Positions 47,387 to 58,897 of a DNA stretch of 64,000 nucleotides are shown piece after piece. Source of the stretch: Paucimonas sp. Lineage in GTDB: Bacteria; Pseudomonadota; Gammaproteobacteria; Pseudomonadales; Pseudomonadaceae. Position numbers and translations under genes: made by a program. Every line of letters begins with the position of its first letter. Within the stretch, counting starts at the first letter, position 1. The stretch is from positions 22,983-86,982 of the forward strand of contig JAIRVG010000055.1 in assembly GCA_031253995.1 (NCBI GenBank), in the 5' to 3' direction. Below the pieces are notes generated by a model. It did not search any database, was not told the origin of the DNA, and saw only the letters and a list, made by a program, of their open reading frames with translations.

Positions 47387-49121
47387 CGGCAGGCAACTGA
47401 TAGCTCCAGGTCTCGGTCAGCACCTGTTCGGTGGTGGCCGGGGCCTCGGGGGTGGGCGCCGCTTCGGCGGCAGGCTGCTCGGCAGGTTGCTCGGCCTTCG
47501 CGGTTTTCGCCGCGGCCTTGTCATGCTTCGCAGGTTTTTCCTGTTTCTTCGGTTCTTCCTGCTTTTCAGGCTTGGCCGGCTCTACCGGCACATCGCGAAC
47601 CAGGGCAGCACGCATTTCCACGGCCTTGCCCGGATCCTTGACCTTCATCCGCAGGGTCAGGCGCCAGCCCTTGATCTCAGGGTTGTAGCGCAGGTTGTTC
47701 TCGACCACCTCGGCGTTGTCGCCGACGCTGATCTGGCTGCGCACCGCGGTGTCTTCCGGCAGCTTGGCCAGGGCCGGGCCTTCGAAGTCGACCAGGAAGG
47801 CGACGCTGCCGTCCGGCTGGCGGATCAGGTTGGACTGCTTGACGTCGCCGGTGGAGCGCATGGTCTGCTTGACCCAGCCGAGGTCCGGCGAGTGGAAGGC
47901 CGACTCGTCCATGGTCCAGTGCAGGCGGTATTCGTAGTCGATCGGGGTACCTGGCTCCGGCAGTTTCTCCGGGCTCCAGAAGGCCACGATGTTGTCGTTG
48001 GTCTCGTCGGCGGTCGGGATCTCGACCAGGTCGACGGTGCCCTTGCCCCAGTCGCCCTTCGGCTCGATCCAGGTGCTCGGACGCTTCTGGTAGTTGTCAT
48101 CCAGGTCTTCGAAGAAGCTGAAGTCGCGGTTGCGCTGCAGCAGACCGAAGCCGCGCGGGTTTTCCACGCTGAAGTTGCTCACGGCCAGGTGTTTCGGGTT
48201 GTTCAGCGGGCGCCACAGCCACTCGCCGTTGCCGGCGTGGATCGACAGGCCTTCGGAGTCGTGCAGCGAAGGACGGTAGTTCGGCACGCGGGACGGCTGG
48301 TTGCTGCCGAACAGGTACATGCTGGTCAGCGGGGCGATGCCCAGGCGGCTGACGTGGTCACGCAGGAACACCCTGGACTGCACGTCGACGATGGTGTCGG
48401 AGCCCGGGCGCAGGATCAGCTTGTAGGCGCCGGTGGAGCGCGGCGAGTCCAGCAGGGCGTAGATCACCAGGTGCTTGTCGGCCGGGTTCGGGCGTTCGAC
48501 CCAGAACTCGGTGAAGCGCGGGAATTCTTCGCCGGACGGCAGCGCGGTGTCGATGGCCAGGCCACGGGCGGACAGGCCATAGACCTGGCCCTTGCCGACC
48601 ACGCGGAAATAGCTGGCGCCGAGCAGGGTCATGATCTCGTCCTGCTTGTCCGCCTTGTTGATCGGGTACAGCACGCGGAAACCGGCGTAGCCCAGCTGTT
48701 CGGTGGCCTTGGCGTCGAACTGCAGGTCGCCGAAGTCGAAGCGGCTCGGGTCGTACTTGATCTCTTCGACGGTGGTGGCGGTGACTTCGTTGATCTTCAC
48801 CGGCGTGTCGAAGTGCATGCCCTGGTGATAGAAGGACAGCTTGAACGGGGTCTTGGCGTCCGCCCACTCGGCTTTTTCCGCGCGGAAACGGATCTTCTGG
48901 TAGTCGCCGAACTTCATGTCGCGGAAGACGGCCGGCAGGTTGCTTTTCGGTGCCTCGTACTTCTGTGCGGCCAGGTCCTTCGCCTTGGCCGCCACGTCGT
49001 CGAGGTTGAACGCCCAGAGCTGGCCGGCGCTGAGCAGGCAGACCAGTGCCGAACCAGCGAGCAGGGCCTTGCGCAACCGGCTGGCAGGCGTTCTTGGAGC
49101 ATCAAAGGGACTAACAATCAC
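47379..49121 (-). CDS. opgG: Periplasmic glucan biosynthesis protein OpgG
   Basis: Start set at GTG 49121 ([55 protein letters not shown]; 580 residues), preceded by GAGGG at 6 nt; the track's TTG two codons upstream leaves no room for a ribosome site. Signal peptide ends near LWA. MdoG-like fold: [36 protein letters not shown]-type [18 protein letters not shown], and [24 protein letters not shown]. It adds or shapes beta-1,6 branches of periplasmic glucans. The last 65 residues are a Lys/Glu/Pro/Ala-rich tail absent from minimal OpgG. Confidence 0.96.
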   Translation of the reverse strand: MIVSPFDAPRTPASRLRKALLAGSALVCLLSAGQLWAFNLDDVAAKAKDLAAQKYEAPKSNLPAVFRDMKFGDYQKIRFRAEKAEWADAKTPFKLSFYHQGMHFDTPVKINEVTATTVEEIKYDPSRFDFGDLQFDAKATEQLGYAGFRVLYPINKADKQDEIMTLLGASYFRVVGKGQVYGLSARGLAIDTALPSGEEFPRFTEFWVERPNPADKHLVIYALLDSPRSTGAYKLILRPGSDTIVDVQSRVFLRDHVSRLGIAPLTSMYLFGSNQPSRVPNYRPSLHDSEGLSIHAGNGEWLWRPLNNPKHLAVSNFSVENPRGFGLLQRNRDFSFFEDLDDNYQKRPSTWIEPKGDWGKGTVDLVEIPTADETNDNIVAFWSPEKLPEPGTPIDYEYRLHWTMDESAFHSPDLGWVKQTMRSTGDVKQSNLIRQPDGSVAFLVDFEGPALAKLPEDTAVRSQISVGDNAEVVENNLRYNPEIKGWRLTLRMKVKDPGKAVEMRAALVRDVPVEPAKPEKQEEPKKQEKPAKHDKAAAKTAKAEQPAEQPAAEAAPTPEAPATTEQVLTETWSYQLPADE

Positions 49122-49347
49122 GAGCAACCCTCGCCGAAAACAAATCTAAAGAACCAACGGCCAGCGACACATGCCGGGTTGGCGAGCACTGTTCGGACTC
49201 CGAAAGGGCTCAATGATTCCCCAAACGGTTCCGGACAGTTCTCGAGTCAGAGTGAAACAGGCCGTCGAACGCCGGCCCCATGTAGCGCGCGATTATCTAG
49301 CAGGCAGCGTTACAACGCATCAGGGCCAGCCAACTATTTTTGCTGTG

Positions 49348-49382
49348 AAACCCCTTGTTTTCCTGCAAACAGGGGGTTTTTT
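49348..49382 (+). terminator. Intrinsic terminator-like hairpin between dtd and opgG
   Basis: AAACCCCTTGTTT, TCCTGC, AAACAGGGGGTTT then TTT. It could end dtd on the minus strand, but its T-run is much better on the plus strand, where no gene precedes it. The rest of the 49122-49386 gap (about 265 bp) shows no supportable gene. Confidence 0.7.
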
Positions 49383-49386
49383 GACG

Positions 49387-49824
49387 TCATATTTGTAACA
49401 TAAATGTTACGGGGCCATCATTGACCAGGTGGACCTGCATGTCGGCACCGAAGCGACCGCTGCCGACAGTGCCGTGCTTGAGCCTCGCCTGGGCCAGAAG
49501 GTAGTCGAACAGCTCGGCGCCGAGGGCCGGCGGCGCGGCCGTGGAAAAGCTCGGGCGCAGGCCGCTGCGGGTGTCGGCGGCGAGGGTGAACTGGGACACC
49601 AGCAGCAGGCCGCCGTCGATGTCCTTGAGGGACAGGTTCATCTTGCCCTGGGGGTCGCTGAACACCCGGTAGTTGAGCAATTTGTGCAGGAGCTTGTCGG
49701 CGTGCTCGGGGGTGTCTCCCGGCTCCACCGCGACCAGCACCATCAGGCCCTGGTCGATGGAACCGACGATCTCCCCTTCCACTTCCACCCGCGCGCCACG
49801 CACGCGTTGCAGCAGGCCCTTCAT
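49387..49824 (-). CDS. dtd: D-aminoacyl-tRNA deacylase
   Basis: Enzyme of 145 residues that removes D-amino acids (and glycine from tRNA-Ala) from mischarged t[69 protein letters not shown] (SQFTL motif) and the C-terminal [14 protein letters not shown] (GPVT, here NDGPVT) define the family. Overlaps the pip stop by 4 bases (ATGA), so co-translated with the peptidase. Confidence 0.97.
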   Translation of the reverse strand: MKGLLQRVRGARVEVEGEIVGSIDQGLMVLVAVEPGDTPEHADKLLHKLLNYRVFSDPQGKMNLSLKDIDGGLLLVSQFTLAADTRSGLRPSFSTAAPPALGAELFDYLLAQARLKHGTVGSGRFGADMQVHLVNDGPVTFMLQI

Positions 49825-50795
49825 GCCTCTTCCAGGGGCAGGTCGAGCAGGCGTCGGGCCATCTGGTCGGCGGCGCGCACCAGGGCATCGGTGATACCCG
49901 GCTCGGAGGCAGCGTGACCGGCGTCGCGGATCACCTTCAGTTCGCTGTTCGGCCAGGCCTGGTGCAGTTCCCAGGCGTTGTCCAGCGGGCAGATCACGTC
50001 ATAGCGACCGTGCACGATCACCGCCGGCAGGTGGGCGATCTTCGGCATGTCGCGGATCAGCTGGTTTTCTTCGAGGAAGGCGTTGTTGACGAAGTAGTGG
50101 CATTCGATCCGGGCGATCGACAGCGCGCGCTGCGGCTCGGAGAAGCGGTCGACCACCAGCGGGTTGGGACGCAGCGTGGCGGTGCGGCCTTCCCAGGTGG
50201 ACCAGGCCTTGGCGGCGTGCATCTGGGCGATCTGGTCGTTGCCGGTGAGGCGCTTGTGGAAGGCCTGGACCAGGTCGTTGCGTTCTTCTGCCGGGATCGG
50301 CGCGATGTAGTCCTGCCAGTAGTCGGGGAACAGGCGGCTGGCGCCACCGGTCTGGTAGAACCACTCGATCTCCTGCGGGCGGCAGAGGAAGATGCCGCGC
50401 AGGATCAGGCCGTGGACGCGCTCGGGGTGGGTCTGGGCGTAGGCCAGGGCCAGGGTCGAGCCCCAGGAGCCGCCGAACAGGACCCATTTCTCGATGCCGA
50501 GGTGCTTGCGGATGCGCTCCAGGTCTTCGACCAGGTGCCAGGTGGTGTTGTTTTCCAGGCTGGCGTGGGGGGTGGACCGGCCGCAGCCGCGCTGGTCGAA
50601 GGTGATGATGCGGTAGACCGTGGGGTCGAAGTAGCAGCGGCTCTGGGCATCGCAGCCCGCGCCGGGGCCACCGTGAATGAACACCACCGGCAGACCTTCC
50701 GGGGAACCACTTTCATCGACGTACAGTACATGCGGTGCTTCGACTGCCAGATCGTGCCGGGCGTAGGGTTTGATCTGTGGGTACAAGGTCTGCAT
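49821..50795 (-). CDS. pip: Proline iminopeptidase
   Basis: Alpha/beta-hydrolase of 324 residues (S33) releasing N-terminal proline. [34 protein letters not shown] (oxyanion HGGPG), [13 protein letters not shown], nucleophile elbow [15 protein letters not shown], and the later Asp ([11 protein letters not shown]) and His ([12 protein letters not shown]) complete the triad. Cytoplasmic, full-length. Forms a two-gene operon with dtd. Diverse peptide recycling role. Confidence 0.96.
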   Translation of the reverse strand: MQTLYPQIKPYARHDLAVEAPHVLYVDESGSPEGLPVVFIHGGPGAGCDAQSRCYFDPTVYRIITFDQRGCGRSTPHASLENNTTWHLVEDLERIRKHLGIEKWVLFGGSWGSTLALAYAQTHPERVHGLILRGIFLCRPQEIEWFYQTGGASRLFPDYWQDYIAPIPAEERNDLVQAFHKRLTGNDQIAQMHAAKAWSTWEGRTATLRPNPLVVDRFSEPQRALSIARIECHYFVNNAFLEENQLIRDMPKIAHLPAVIVHGRYDVICPLDNAWELHQAWPNSELKVIRDAGHAASEPGITDALVRAADQMARRLLDLPLEEA

Positions 50796-50913
50796 TACGC
50801 ACTCCGTGTGGGAATTAATCTGCCGTTGGGCATCATAAACCTGAAATGCGCTTTGAGCATGCCCCGTTGGGTCAAGTGTTCTTCAGGTAACCATGTGCTG
50901 CTCTCAGGGGCCC
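50796..50913. other. Short intergenic stretch upstream of pip
   Basis: About 118 bp between the pip start and the REPIN; presumably holds the pip-dtd promoter on the minus strand. I see no gene or clear box. Confidence 0.4.
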
Positions 50914-50985
50914 CATCGCTGGCAAGCCAGCTCCCACAGGTTCAGCGGTGCACGCGAACCTGTGGGAGCTGGCTTGCCAGCGATG
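50914..50985. repeat. REPIN with perfect 30-bp arms
   Basis: CATCGCTGGCAAGCCAGCTC-CCACAGGTTC (50914-50943) and its exact reverse complement (50956-50985) around a 12-nt loop. The same REP type occurs near 24.0 kb and 63.7 kb. It ends 4 bp from the hutG stop and may protect the hut mRNA 3' end. Confidence 0.93.
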
Positions 50986-50988
50986 GCG

Positions 50989-51789
50989 TCAGTCGTATCG
51001 CCGCCGAGCCCAGGCCAGAACCTCTTCGAGCAATCCCCGCAAGACCACTTGGGTAGGCCCTGCCAGATCCTCCCGATAGGCAAACGGCTCCACCTCCTCC
51101 ATATAAGTGCTCTGCGCCAGCTCCAGCTGCACCGCATGGATATCCCTGGCCGGATCCCCGTAATGCCGGGTGATATGCCCGCCCTTGAAGCGCCCGTTCA
51201 GCACATGGGTGTAGTCCGGCGCGCCGGCACACACCGCCTTCAGTCGCTCGGCCAGCTCGGGGTCACAGCTCGCCCCGTTGAACGTCCCAAGGTTGAAGTC
51301 CGGCAGTTTCCCGTCGAACAGATGCGGCACATGGGAGCGGATCGAATGCGCATCCCACAACAGCGCATAGCCGAACTTCTCCTTCAACCGCGCCAGTTCG
51401 TTGCGCAGGGTGTCGTGGTACGGCCGCCAGATGCCCTCCAGATAGCCGGCGCGCTCTGCGGAAGACGGCACCCGCCCCTCCTCGAACAGCGGGCTGCCGT
51501 CGAACAGCGTCGCCGGGTACAACCCGGTGGTCGCGCCCACATATAAAGGCTGGTCATCCTCCGGCCGGTTCAGGTCGATGACGAACCGCGAGTACTCGGC
51601 CGCCACCACGCTCGCGCCCATCTCGCGGACGAAGTCATACAGCTGCGGGATATGCCAGTCGGTATCCGGCAGGCTGCGCGCCGGCGCCACCAGGCCGTCG
51701 CGCACCGCCGGGGTGAGCTTCAGGCCGGCGTGGGGCATGCTGATCAGCAGCGGCAGCGTGCCCTGGTGGAAATTCAGAACCTTGTCCAT
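50989..51789 (-). CDS. hutG: N-formylglutamate deformylase HutG
   Basis: Metal-dependent amidohydrolase of 266 residues, last step of the five-step histidine pathway: N-formylglutamate to formate and glutamate. MDKVLNFHQGTLPLLISMPHAG, LLWDAHSIRSHVPHLFDGKLPDFNLGTF and NGRFKGGHITRHYGDP carry the zinc-site residues of the family. Last gene of the minus-strand hut operon, 10 bp after hutI. A REPIN lies just downstream. Confidence 0.96.
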   Translation of the reverse strand: MDKVLNFHQGTLPLLISMPHAGLKLTPAVRDGLVAPARSLPDTDWHIPQLYDFVREMGASVVAAEYSRFVIDLNRPEDDQPLYVGATTGLYPATLFDGSPLFEEGRVPSSAERAGYLEGIWRPYHDTLRNELARLKEKFGYALLWDAHSIRSHVPHLFDGKLPDFNLGTFNGASCDPELAERLKAVCAGAPDYTHVLNGRFKGGHITRHYGDPARDIHAVQLELAQSTYMEEVEPFAYREDLAGPTQVVLRGLLEEVLAWARRRYD

Positions 51790-51799
51790 CGTCGTTGCC

Positions 51800-53005
51800 T
51801 CAATCAGTCAGTTCGACGCCGTGGCGCACCACGCGCTTGTCCAGTTCGCCGCCCAGCCAGTAGGCAAGGTCGGCCGGACGTTCGATATCCCAGGCGACGA
51901 AGTCGGCGACCTTGCCCACCTCCAGCGAACCATGGCTGTCGCCCAGCCCCAGCGCCGTGGCGGCGTGCAGGGTGACACCCGCCAGCGCCTCTTCCGGGGT
52001 CATGCGGAACAGGGTGCAGGCCATGTTCAGCATCAGGCGCAGGGACAGCCCCGGCGAGGTGCCGGGGTTGAGGTCGCTGGCAATGGCGATCTTCACCCCG
52101 TGCTTGCGCAGGGCGTCCATCGGCGGCAACTGGGTTTCGCGCAGGAAATAGAAGGCACCAGGCAGCAGCACGGCGACGGTGCCGGCGGCGGCCATGGCAA
52201 TGGCGTCGTCCTCGGTCATGAACTCCAGGTGATCGGCGGACAAGCCGTGATACCGCGCCGCCAGGCTGGAGCCGGCCAGCGCAGACAACTGCTCGGCATG
52301 CAGCTTGACCGGCAGCCCCAGTTCCTTCGCCTTGATGAACACCCGCTCGACCTGCGCCGGCGAAAACGCCAGGTACTCGCAGAAGGCATCCACCGCATCC
52401 ACCAGCCCCTCGGCGGCCAGCGCCGGGAGCATGACCTCGCAGATATGGGCGATGTAGTCGTCGCTGCGGTCCTTGTACTCAGGCGGCAGCGCATGGGCCG
52501 CCAGGCAGGTGGCGCGCACGGTCAGCGGCAGGCTCTCGCCCAGGCGCCGGGCGACCTTGAGCATCTTGCGCTCGTTGGCGAGGTCGAGGCCGTAGCCGGA
52601 CTTGATCTCCAGGGTGGTCACGCCATCGCGCATCAACGCCCGCACCCGGCGCAGGGCGCTGGCGTACAGTTCGTCCTCGCTGGCGGCGCGGGTCGCCCGC
52701 ACCGTGCTGGCGATGCCGCCGCCCTGGGCGGCGATCTCGGCATAGCTGACACCCTGCAGGCGCTGCTCGAACTCGCCGCTGCGGTTGCCGCCGAACACCG
52801 CGTGGGTGTGGCAGTCGATCAGGCCCGGGGTGACCCAGGCACCGCCCAGGTCGACCTGCTGCTGCACGTCCAGGTCCGGCAGGGCCTGGCGCGCGCCGAT
52901 CCAGGCGATGCGCCCGGCCTCGGTGACGATCGCCGCGTCCTCGATGATCGAGTAGCTGCCCTGGGCCATGCTCGCCACATGGCAGTGCTGCCAGAGGGTC
53001 TTCAT
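51800..53005 (-). CDS. hutI: Imidazolonepropionase HutI
   Basis: Start at ATG 53005 ([27 protein letters not shown]; 401 residues) with GGAGG 7 nt upstream. Amidohydrolase opening 4-imidazolone-5-propionate to N-formimino-glutamate. Metal ligands: [41 protein letters not shown] (HxH), [15 protein letters not shown] and [10 protein letters not shown] (Asp). Lies between hutH and hutG in the operon. Confidence 0.97.
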   Translation of the reverse strand: MKTLWQHCHVASMAQGSYSIIEDAAIVTEAGRIAWIGARQALPDLDVQQQVDLGGAWVTPGLIDCHTHAVFGGNRSGEFEQRLQGVSYAEIAAQGGGIASTVRATRAASEDELYASALRRVRALMRDGVTTLEIKSGYGLDLANERKMLKVARRLGESLPLTVRATCLAAHALPPEYKDRSDDYIAHICEVMLPALAAEGLVDAVDAFCEYLAFSPAQVERVFIKAKELGLPVKLHAEQLSALAGSSLAARYHGLSADHLEFMTEDDAIAMAAAGTVAVLLPGAFYFLRETQLPPMDALRKHGVKIAIASDLNPGTSPGLSLRLMLNMACTLFRMTPEEALAGVTLHAATALGLGDSHGSLEVGKVADFVAWDIERPADLAYWLGGELDKRVVRHGVELTD

Positions 53006-53019
53006 GTGCGTTCCTCCGC

Positions 53020-54555
53020 TCACGACAGGCTTGGCAGCACGCCGACCGGCAGCAGCGCGGTCAGGCGGTTCTCGGCCAGCAGTTGCACGGCGATCTCGAT
53101 GTCCGGGGCGAAGAAACGGTCCTTGTCGTAGTGCGGCACGCGGTCACGCAGGACCTTGCGGGCGGCCTCCAGCTTGACCGAGGTCTTCAGCCCGGTACGC
53201 AGGTCGATGCCCTGGCAGGCGCCCAGCCATTCGATGGCGAGGATGCCGCGGGTGTTCTCGGCCATCTCCCACAGGCGCTTGCCGGCGGCCGGGGCCATGG
53301 ACACGTGGTCTTCCTGGTTGGCGGAGGTCGGCAGGCTGTCGACGCTGTGGGGATGGGACAGGGCCTTGTTCTCGCTGGCCAGGGCCGCGGCGGTGACCTG
53401 GGCGATCATGAAGCCGGAGTTGACCCCGCCGTTTTCCACCAGGAACGGCGGCAGCTGGGACATGTGCTTGTCCATCATCAGCGAGATGCGTCGCTCGCTC
53501 AGCGAACCGATCTCGGCGATGGCCAGGGCCATGTTGTCGGCCGCCATGGCCACCGGCTCGGCGTGGAAGTTGCCGCCGGAAATCACGTCGCCCTGCTCGG
53601 CGAACACCAGCGGGTTGTCGGAGACGGCGTTGGCCTCGATGGCCAGCACTTCGGCGGCCTGGCGCAGCTGGGTCAGGCAGGCGCCCATGACCTGTGGCTG
53701 GCAGCGCAGCGAGTACGGATCCTGGACCTTGCCGCAATGTTCGTGGGAGGCGGAAACCTCGGTGCCCTCGGTGAGCAGGTCGCGGTAGCAGGCAGCCGCG
53801 TCGATCTGCCCGCGCTGGCCGCGGGCGGCGTGGATGCGGGCGTCGAACGGCGAACGCGAGCCGAGCACCGCTTCCACGGTCAGGCCGCCACAGGCGATGG
53901 CCGCGGCGAACAGGTCCTCGGCTTCGAACAGGCCACGCAGGGCATAGGCGGTCGAGGCCTGGGTGCCGTTGAGCAGCGCCAGCCCTTCCTTGGCCGCCAG
54001 GGTCAGCGGCTCCAGGCCGGCCACGGCCAGGGCGTCCACCGCCGGCAGCCACTCGCCCTTGTAGCGCGCCTTGCCTTCGCCCAGCAGCACCAGCGACATG
54101 TGCGCCAGCGGTGCCAGGTCGCCGGATGCGCCGACCGAGCCTTTGAGCGGGATATGCGGGTAGACCTCGGCGTTGACCAGGGCAATCAGCGCGTCGATCA
54201 CCTTGCGCCGGATGCCGGAGAAACCGCGGCTCAGACTGTTGATCTTGAGCACCATGATCAGGCGCACCATGGCATCGTCCAGCGGCGCGCCGATGCCGGC
54301 GGCATGGGACAGCACCAGCGAGCGTTGCAGGTTTTCCAGATCGTGGCTGGCGATGCGGGTCGAGGCCAGCAGGCCGAAACCGGTGTTGATGCCGTAGGCG
54401 GTGCGGTCCTCGGCGAGGATCTGCTCGACGCAGGCGACGCTGGCATCGATCTGCGCCGCGGCGCTGGCCACCAGGCTCAGGCGCGCCGGCTTCTCGTAGA
54501 CGCCGCGCAGTTCGGCGAGGCTGACCTGGCCGGGAATCAAATTGAAGACTTGCAT
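53020..54555 (-). CDS. hutH: Histidine ammonia-lyase HutH
   Basis: Enzyme of 511 residues that deaminates histidine to urocanate. The MIO-forming triad is intact in [26 protein letters not shown]. Active-site Tyr in [10 protein letters not shown], Asn in [24 protein letters not shown] (Tyr, Arg), SDNPLVF and [10 protein letters not shown] (Glu) are all present. Length typical for HAL. It follows a related but MIO-less paralogue by 21 bp and precedes hutI. Confidence 0.98.
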   Translation of the reverse strand: MQVFNLIPGQVSLAELRGVYEKPARLSLVASAAAQIDASVACVEQILAEDRTAYGINTGFGLLASTRIASHDLENLQRSLVLSHAAGIGAPLDDAMVRLIMVLKINSLSRGFSGIRRKVIDALIALVNAEVYPHIPLKGSVGASGDLAPLAHMSLVLLGEGKARYKGEWLPAVDALAVAGLEPLTLAAKEGLALLNGTQASTAYALRGLFEAEDLFAAAIACGGLTVEAVLGSRSPFDARIHAARGQRGQIDAAACYRDLLTEGTEVSASHEHCGKVQDPYSLRCQPQVMGACLTQLRQAAEVLAIEANAVSDNPLVFAEQGDVISGGNFHAEPVAMAADNMALAIAEIGSLSERRISLMMDKHMSQLPPFLVENGGVNSGFMIAQVTAAALASENKALSHPHSVDSLPTSANQEDHVSMAPAAGKRLWEMAENTRGILAIEWLGACQGIDLRTGLKTSVKLEAARKVLRDRVPHYDKDRFFAPDIEIAVQLLAENRLTALLPVGVLPSLS

Positions 54556-54576
54556 GTTCTGGCTCCTTGTCGTTGT

Positions 54577-56105
54577 TCAGAGCAGCGCCGGCAGTACGTG
54601 CCGGGGCAGTTGCGGCTGTTTGAGCAGGTCGGCGGTGCTGGCGATGTCCGGGGCCAGCCAGCGATCCTGCTGCCAGGCCGGAATCCGTTCGCGCAGCAGT
54701 TGCCAGGCGCGCCCGGTGCCAGCGCCGAAGCGCTGCTCCTTGAGAAATTCGAAGGCCTGGGCCGCCAGCAGGTACTCGATGGCGAGGATCTGCGTGCAGT
54801 TTTCCAGGGACCGATGCAGCTTGAGCGCGGCGCTGGTGCCGAGGCTCAGGTGGTCTTCCTGCAGGCCCGAGGTGACGAAGTTGTCCACCACCGCCGGCTG
54901 CGCCAGCTGGCGGTTCTCGGCGCACAGCGAGGCGGCAACGTACTGGGCGATCATCATCCCGGAGTTGACCCCCGGCTCGGCCACCAGGAACGCCGGCAGC
55001 CCGCTGACATGCGGGTTGACCAGGCGATCCAGGCGGCGCTCGGCGATGGAGCCGATCTCGGCGACGGCCAGCGCCAGCAGATCGGCGGCCATGGCCACGG
55101 ACTGGCCGTGGGGGTTGGCCTGGGACATGACCCGGAAGTCGTCCGGGGTGCCCAGCAGCAGCGGGTTGTCGGTGGCCGAGTTGAGCTCGGTCTCGACCTG
55201 CCGTGCGGCGTGGGCCAGCTGGTCGCGGGAGGCGCCGTGGACCTGCGGGATGGAGCGGATGCTCAGGGCGTCCTGGGTGCGGATGCCCTTGCTGCTGGCG
55301 ATGACCTCGCTGCCTTCGAGCAGCGCCCGGAGGTTGGCACCGACCTGCTGCATGCCCGGATGGGGCTTGAGGGCGATGATGTCCTGGTCGAACGCGGCGA
55401 TCTGCCCGCGCTGCGCCTCGAAGCTCATGGCCGCGATGATGTCGGCCCACTCCAGCAGGTGCGTAGCGTCAGCCAGGGCCAGGCAGCTCAGGCCGGTCAT
55501 GCACGGCGTGCCGTTGACCAGGCACAGGCCGTCCTTGGCACCCAGTTGTACCGGGGCCAGGCCTTCTTCGGCCAGCGCCACGGCAGCATCGACCACCTGC
55601 CCGCGGTAGCTGGCCTTGCCCACGCCCAGCAGGCAGATGGCGACATGGGCCATGTGGGTCAGGTAGCCCACCGAGCCCTGGGACGGCACCTGCGGGGTGA
55701 TGCCGCGTTCCAGCAGGTTGAGCAGCGCCTGTACCACCGGGCGCTGGATGCCGGACTTGCCCTGGCTGTAGTTGACGATGGCGGCGCAGATGATCGCCCG
55801 GGTCTGCTCGTCGCTGAGCACCGGGCCGACGCCGCAGGCGTGGCTGAGCAGGGTGTTGCGCGACAGCTGGGCCAGTTGCTCGCCTTGCAGGGCGACGTTG
55901 CAGAGCGCGCCCAGGCCGGTGTTGACGCCATAGGCGCGCTCGCCGCTGTCAACGATGCGCCGGACGATGGCCTGGGCATTCTCGATCCGCGCCCAGGCGC
56001 TGGGCGACAGCTCCAGGCTGGCGCCGTGGCGGGCCACGGCGACGATGTCCTGCCAACGCAGCGGGGCGTCGGCGATCACGACCTTCTCTTGCGGCATGGC
56101 GGTCC

Positions 56106-56109
<4 letters not shown>
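54577..56109 (-). CDS. HAL/PAL-family protein lacking the MIO Ala-Ser-Gly triad
   Basis: Protein of 510 residues, clearly homologous to HutH along its whole length: RAYGVNTGLGALCN, LLERGITPQVPSQGSVG, LVNGTPCMTG, QDALSIRSIPQVHGA, SATDNPLLLG and SGLQEDHLSL. At the catalytic loop, HutH has [15 protein letters not shown] but this protein has GSVGYLTHM. Six residues including Ala-Ser-Gly are missing, so the electrophilic MIO group cannot form in the usual way. The Tyr of QDPYSLR is also Ala. The gap is in-frame and the rest is well kept, so it is a maintained protein. It overlaps hutV (ATGA) and may act as a scaffold, a regulator, or a lyase on a different principle. Confidence 0.88.
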
Positions 56110-56932
<823 letters not shown>

Positions 56933-56936
<4 letters not shown>

Positions 56937-57784
56937 CTGCTCACCTCATGCCGCGCCCGGCCATAGGCCTGGGTGATGCGGTCGATCACCACTGCGAGAA
57001 TCACGATTGCCAGGCCGGCTTCGAGGCCGCGGCCGACGTTCAGGGTCTGGATGCCCACCAGCACGTCCTCGCCGAGGCCGCGGGCGCCGATCATCGAGGC
57101 GATCACCACCATCGACAGGGCCATCATGGTGGTCTGGTTGATGCCGGCCATGATGCTCGGCAGGGCCAGCGGCAGCTGCACGCCGAACAGTTGCTGCCAG
57201 CGGTTGGCGCCGAAGGCGTTGATCGCTTCCATGACCTCGCCGTCGACCTGGCGGATGCCCAGGTCGGTGAGGCGGATCAGCGGCGGCGCGGCATAGATCA
57301 CCGTGGCGAAGATCGCCGGCACCTTGCCCAGGCCGAACAGCATCAGGACCGGGATCAGGTACACGAAGCTGGGCATGGTCTGCATGATGTCCAGCAGCGG
57401 CATCAGCACCGCCCGCAGGCGGTCGCTGCGCGCCGAGAGAATGCCCAGCGGGATGCCGATCAGCACCGAGATCAGCGTCGCCACCAGCATCAGCGCCAGG
57501 GTCTGCATGAGCTTGTCCCACAGCCCCACCGCCCCTACCAGGAACAGCAGGCCGACGATCACCACGGTGGGCAGCACGCGGCGGGTGGCGTGCCAGGCGA
57601 TCAGCCCGACCACCGCCAGCATCAGCCACCAGGGCGTGGCCCGCAGCAGGCCTTCGAGGTTGACGATGGCCCAGAGCAGGGTGTCGGAGATCTGCCGGAA
57701 CACATCACCGTAGTTGGTCACCAGCGCATCGACCCAGCCGTTGACCCAGTCGGCGATGGAGAAGGTAAAGTTTTCGGGGAACAT
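56933..57784 (-). CDS. hutW: HutW: ABC transporter permease
   Basis: Permease of about 283 residues of the ProW type. I favour ATG 57784 (MFPENFTFSIADWVNGWVDALVTNYGDVFRQISDTLLWAIVNLEGLL); a GTG three codons upstream (57793) is an alternative. Core region: TLALMLVATLISVLIGIPLGILSARSDRLR, MQTMPSFVYLIPVLMLFGLGKVPAIFATVIYAAPPLIRLTDLGIRQV (EAA-type loop, then FGANRWQQLFGVQLPLALPSIMAGI). About six TM segments. Overlaps hutV by 4 bases. Confidence 0.92.
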
Positions 57785-57813
57785 AGGGTTCACTCATCAG
57801 GTGGTAAAGGTAC

Positions 57814-58782
57814 TCAGAGCGCTGCGTCGATCTTCTTCGCCGCGTCTTCGCTCACCCACGCATGCCAGATTTCAGGATGTTCCTTGAGGAAGGCTTTGGC
57901 CAGTTTCGGCGACTCGATGCGTTCCCTGGTCATGCGCGCCAGGTTCTGGTTGAGCACATCGATCGGCAGGTTGACCTTCTCCAGCACCGCCACCAGTTCC
58001 GGGGCACCTTCGTGGAAGGCCTTGGACAGGCCGACCTTGATGCTCACGCTCTTGTCGACACCGGGCTTTTCATCCAGCTTGACCAGGTCCACCTGGCCCA
58101 TCAGCGGGGTCGGGGTCCAGTAGTAGAAGAGAATCGGCTCGCCGCGCTTGTAGCTCGACAGCACCGCCGCATCCAGGGCCGGGCCGGTGCCCGGGCGGAA
58201 GTTGGTGTAGCTGCTTTCCAGGCCGTAGTCCTTGAGCATCTCGCTGTTGTCCAGCTCGCAGGTCCAGCCGGCCGGGCAGTTGTAGAAACGGCCCTTGGAG
58301 GGTTCTTCCGGGTCCTTGAACACCGCCGAGTACTGGCCCAGGTCGGCGATGGCCTTGAGGTTCGGCGCCTTGGCTTCGAGCTTGCGCTTGGCATCGCCCT
58401 CGATCACGTAGCGCGGCACGTACCAGCCTTCCACCGCGCCCACCACCGGGGCACCGACGCCGACCACCTTGCCGGCGGCCTCGGCCTTCTTCCACACCTC
58501 GCTGCGGCCTACCCACTCTTCGGCGAAGACCTGGATGTCATTGGTGCCCAGGGCGTTTTCCATGGTGATGGAGTTGCCCGGCAGGCTGTCGGTCTGGCAG
58601 CCGTAGCCATTCTTCAGGACGAACTGCATGACGTCGGTCAGCAGCATCCCGCTTTCCCAGTTCAGCCCGGCGAATTTCACCGGCTTGCCGGATTCGCACC
58701 AGCCGGCGGCCTGGCTCATTCCGGACAGGCCCATCAGGCCAAGGGCACATAGCGACGCAAGCAGGGTCTTGTTGGTTTTCAT
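57814..58782 (-). CDS. hutX: HutX: periplasmic substrate-binding protein
   Basis: Protein of 322 residues with a signal peptide (MKTNKTLLASLCALGLMGLSGMSQA). Glycine-betaine/quaternary-amine-binding (OpuAC) family: CESGKPVKFAGLNWESGMLLTDVMQFVLKNGYGCQTDSLPGNSITMENAL, DIQVFAEEWVGRSEVWKKAEAAGKV, EGWYVPRYVIEGD, and PILFYYWTPTPLMGQVDLVKL. Cys residues in CESG and GYGCQT may form a disulfide. With HutVW it makes an importer; histidine is the likely ligand given the operon. Follows hutU after a GC-rich hairpin. Confidence 0.92.
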   Translation of the reverse strand: MKTNKTLLASLCALGLMGLSGMSQAAGWCESGKPVKFAGLNWESGMLLTDVMQFVLKNGYGCQTDSLPGNSITMENALGTNDIQVFAEEWVGRSEVWKKAEAAGKVVGVGAPVVGAVEGWYVPRYVIEGDAKRKLEAKAPNLKAIADLGQYSAVFKDPEEPSKGRFYNCPAGWTCELDNSEMLKDYGLESSYTNFRPGTGPALDAAVLSSYKRGEPILFYYWTPTPLMGQVDLVKLDEKPGVDKSVSIKVGLSKAFHEGAPELVAVLEKVNLPIDVLNQNLARMTRERIESPKLAKAFLKEHPEIWHAWVSEDAAKKIDAAL

Positions 58783-58860
58783 TGCATGACGCTCCCAAAC
58801 AGGAAAGTGGATATCGGCAGTTCAGAGGCCTTCCGGTCGTCCCTTCCATGAAACGCCGCA

Positions 58861-58892
58861 GTCGCGGGGGCCGTGTTCGACGGCCCCGCGAC
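58861..58892 (-). terminator. GC-rich hairpin between hutU and hutX
   Basis: GTCGCGGGGGCCGT, GTTCG, ACGGCCCCGCGAC: a stem of about 13 bp with one bulge, 5 bp after the hutU stop and without a T-run. It may attenuate read-through or protect the hutU mRNA end, separating hutU from the hutXWV-HGI part. Confidence 0.6.
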
Positions 58893-58897
58893 GCGGA

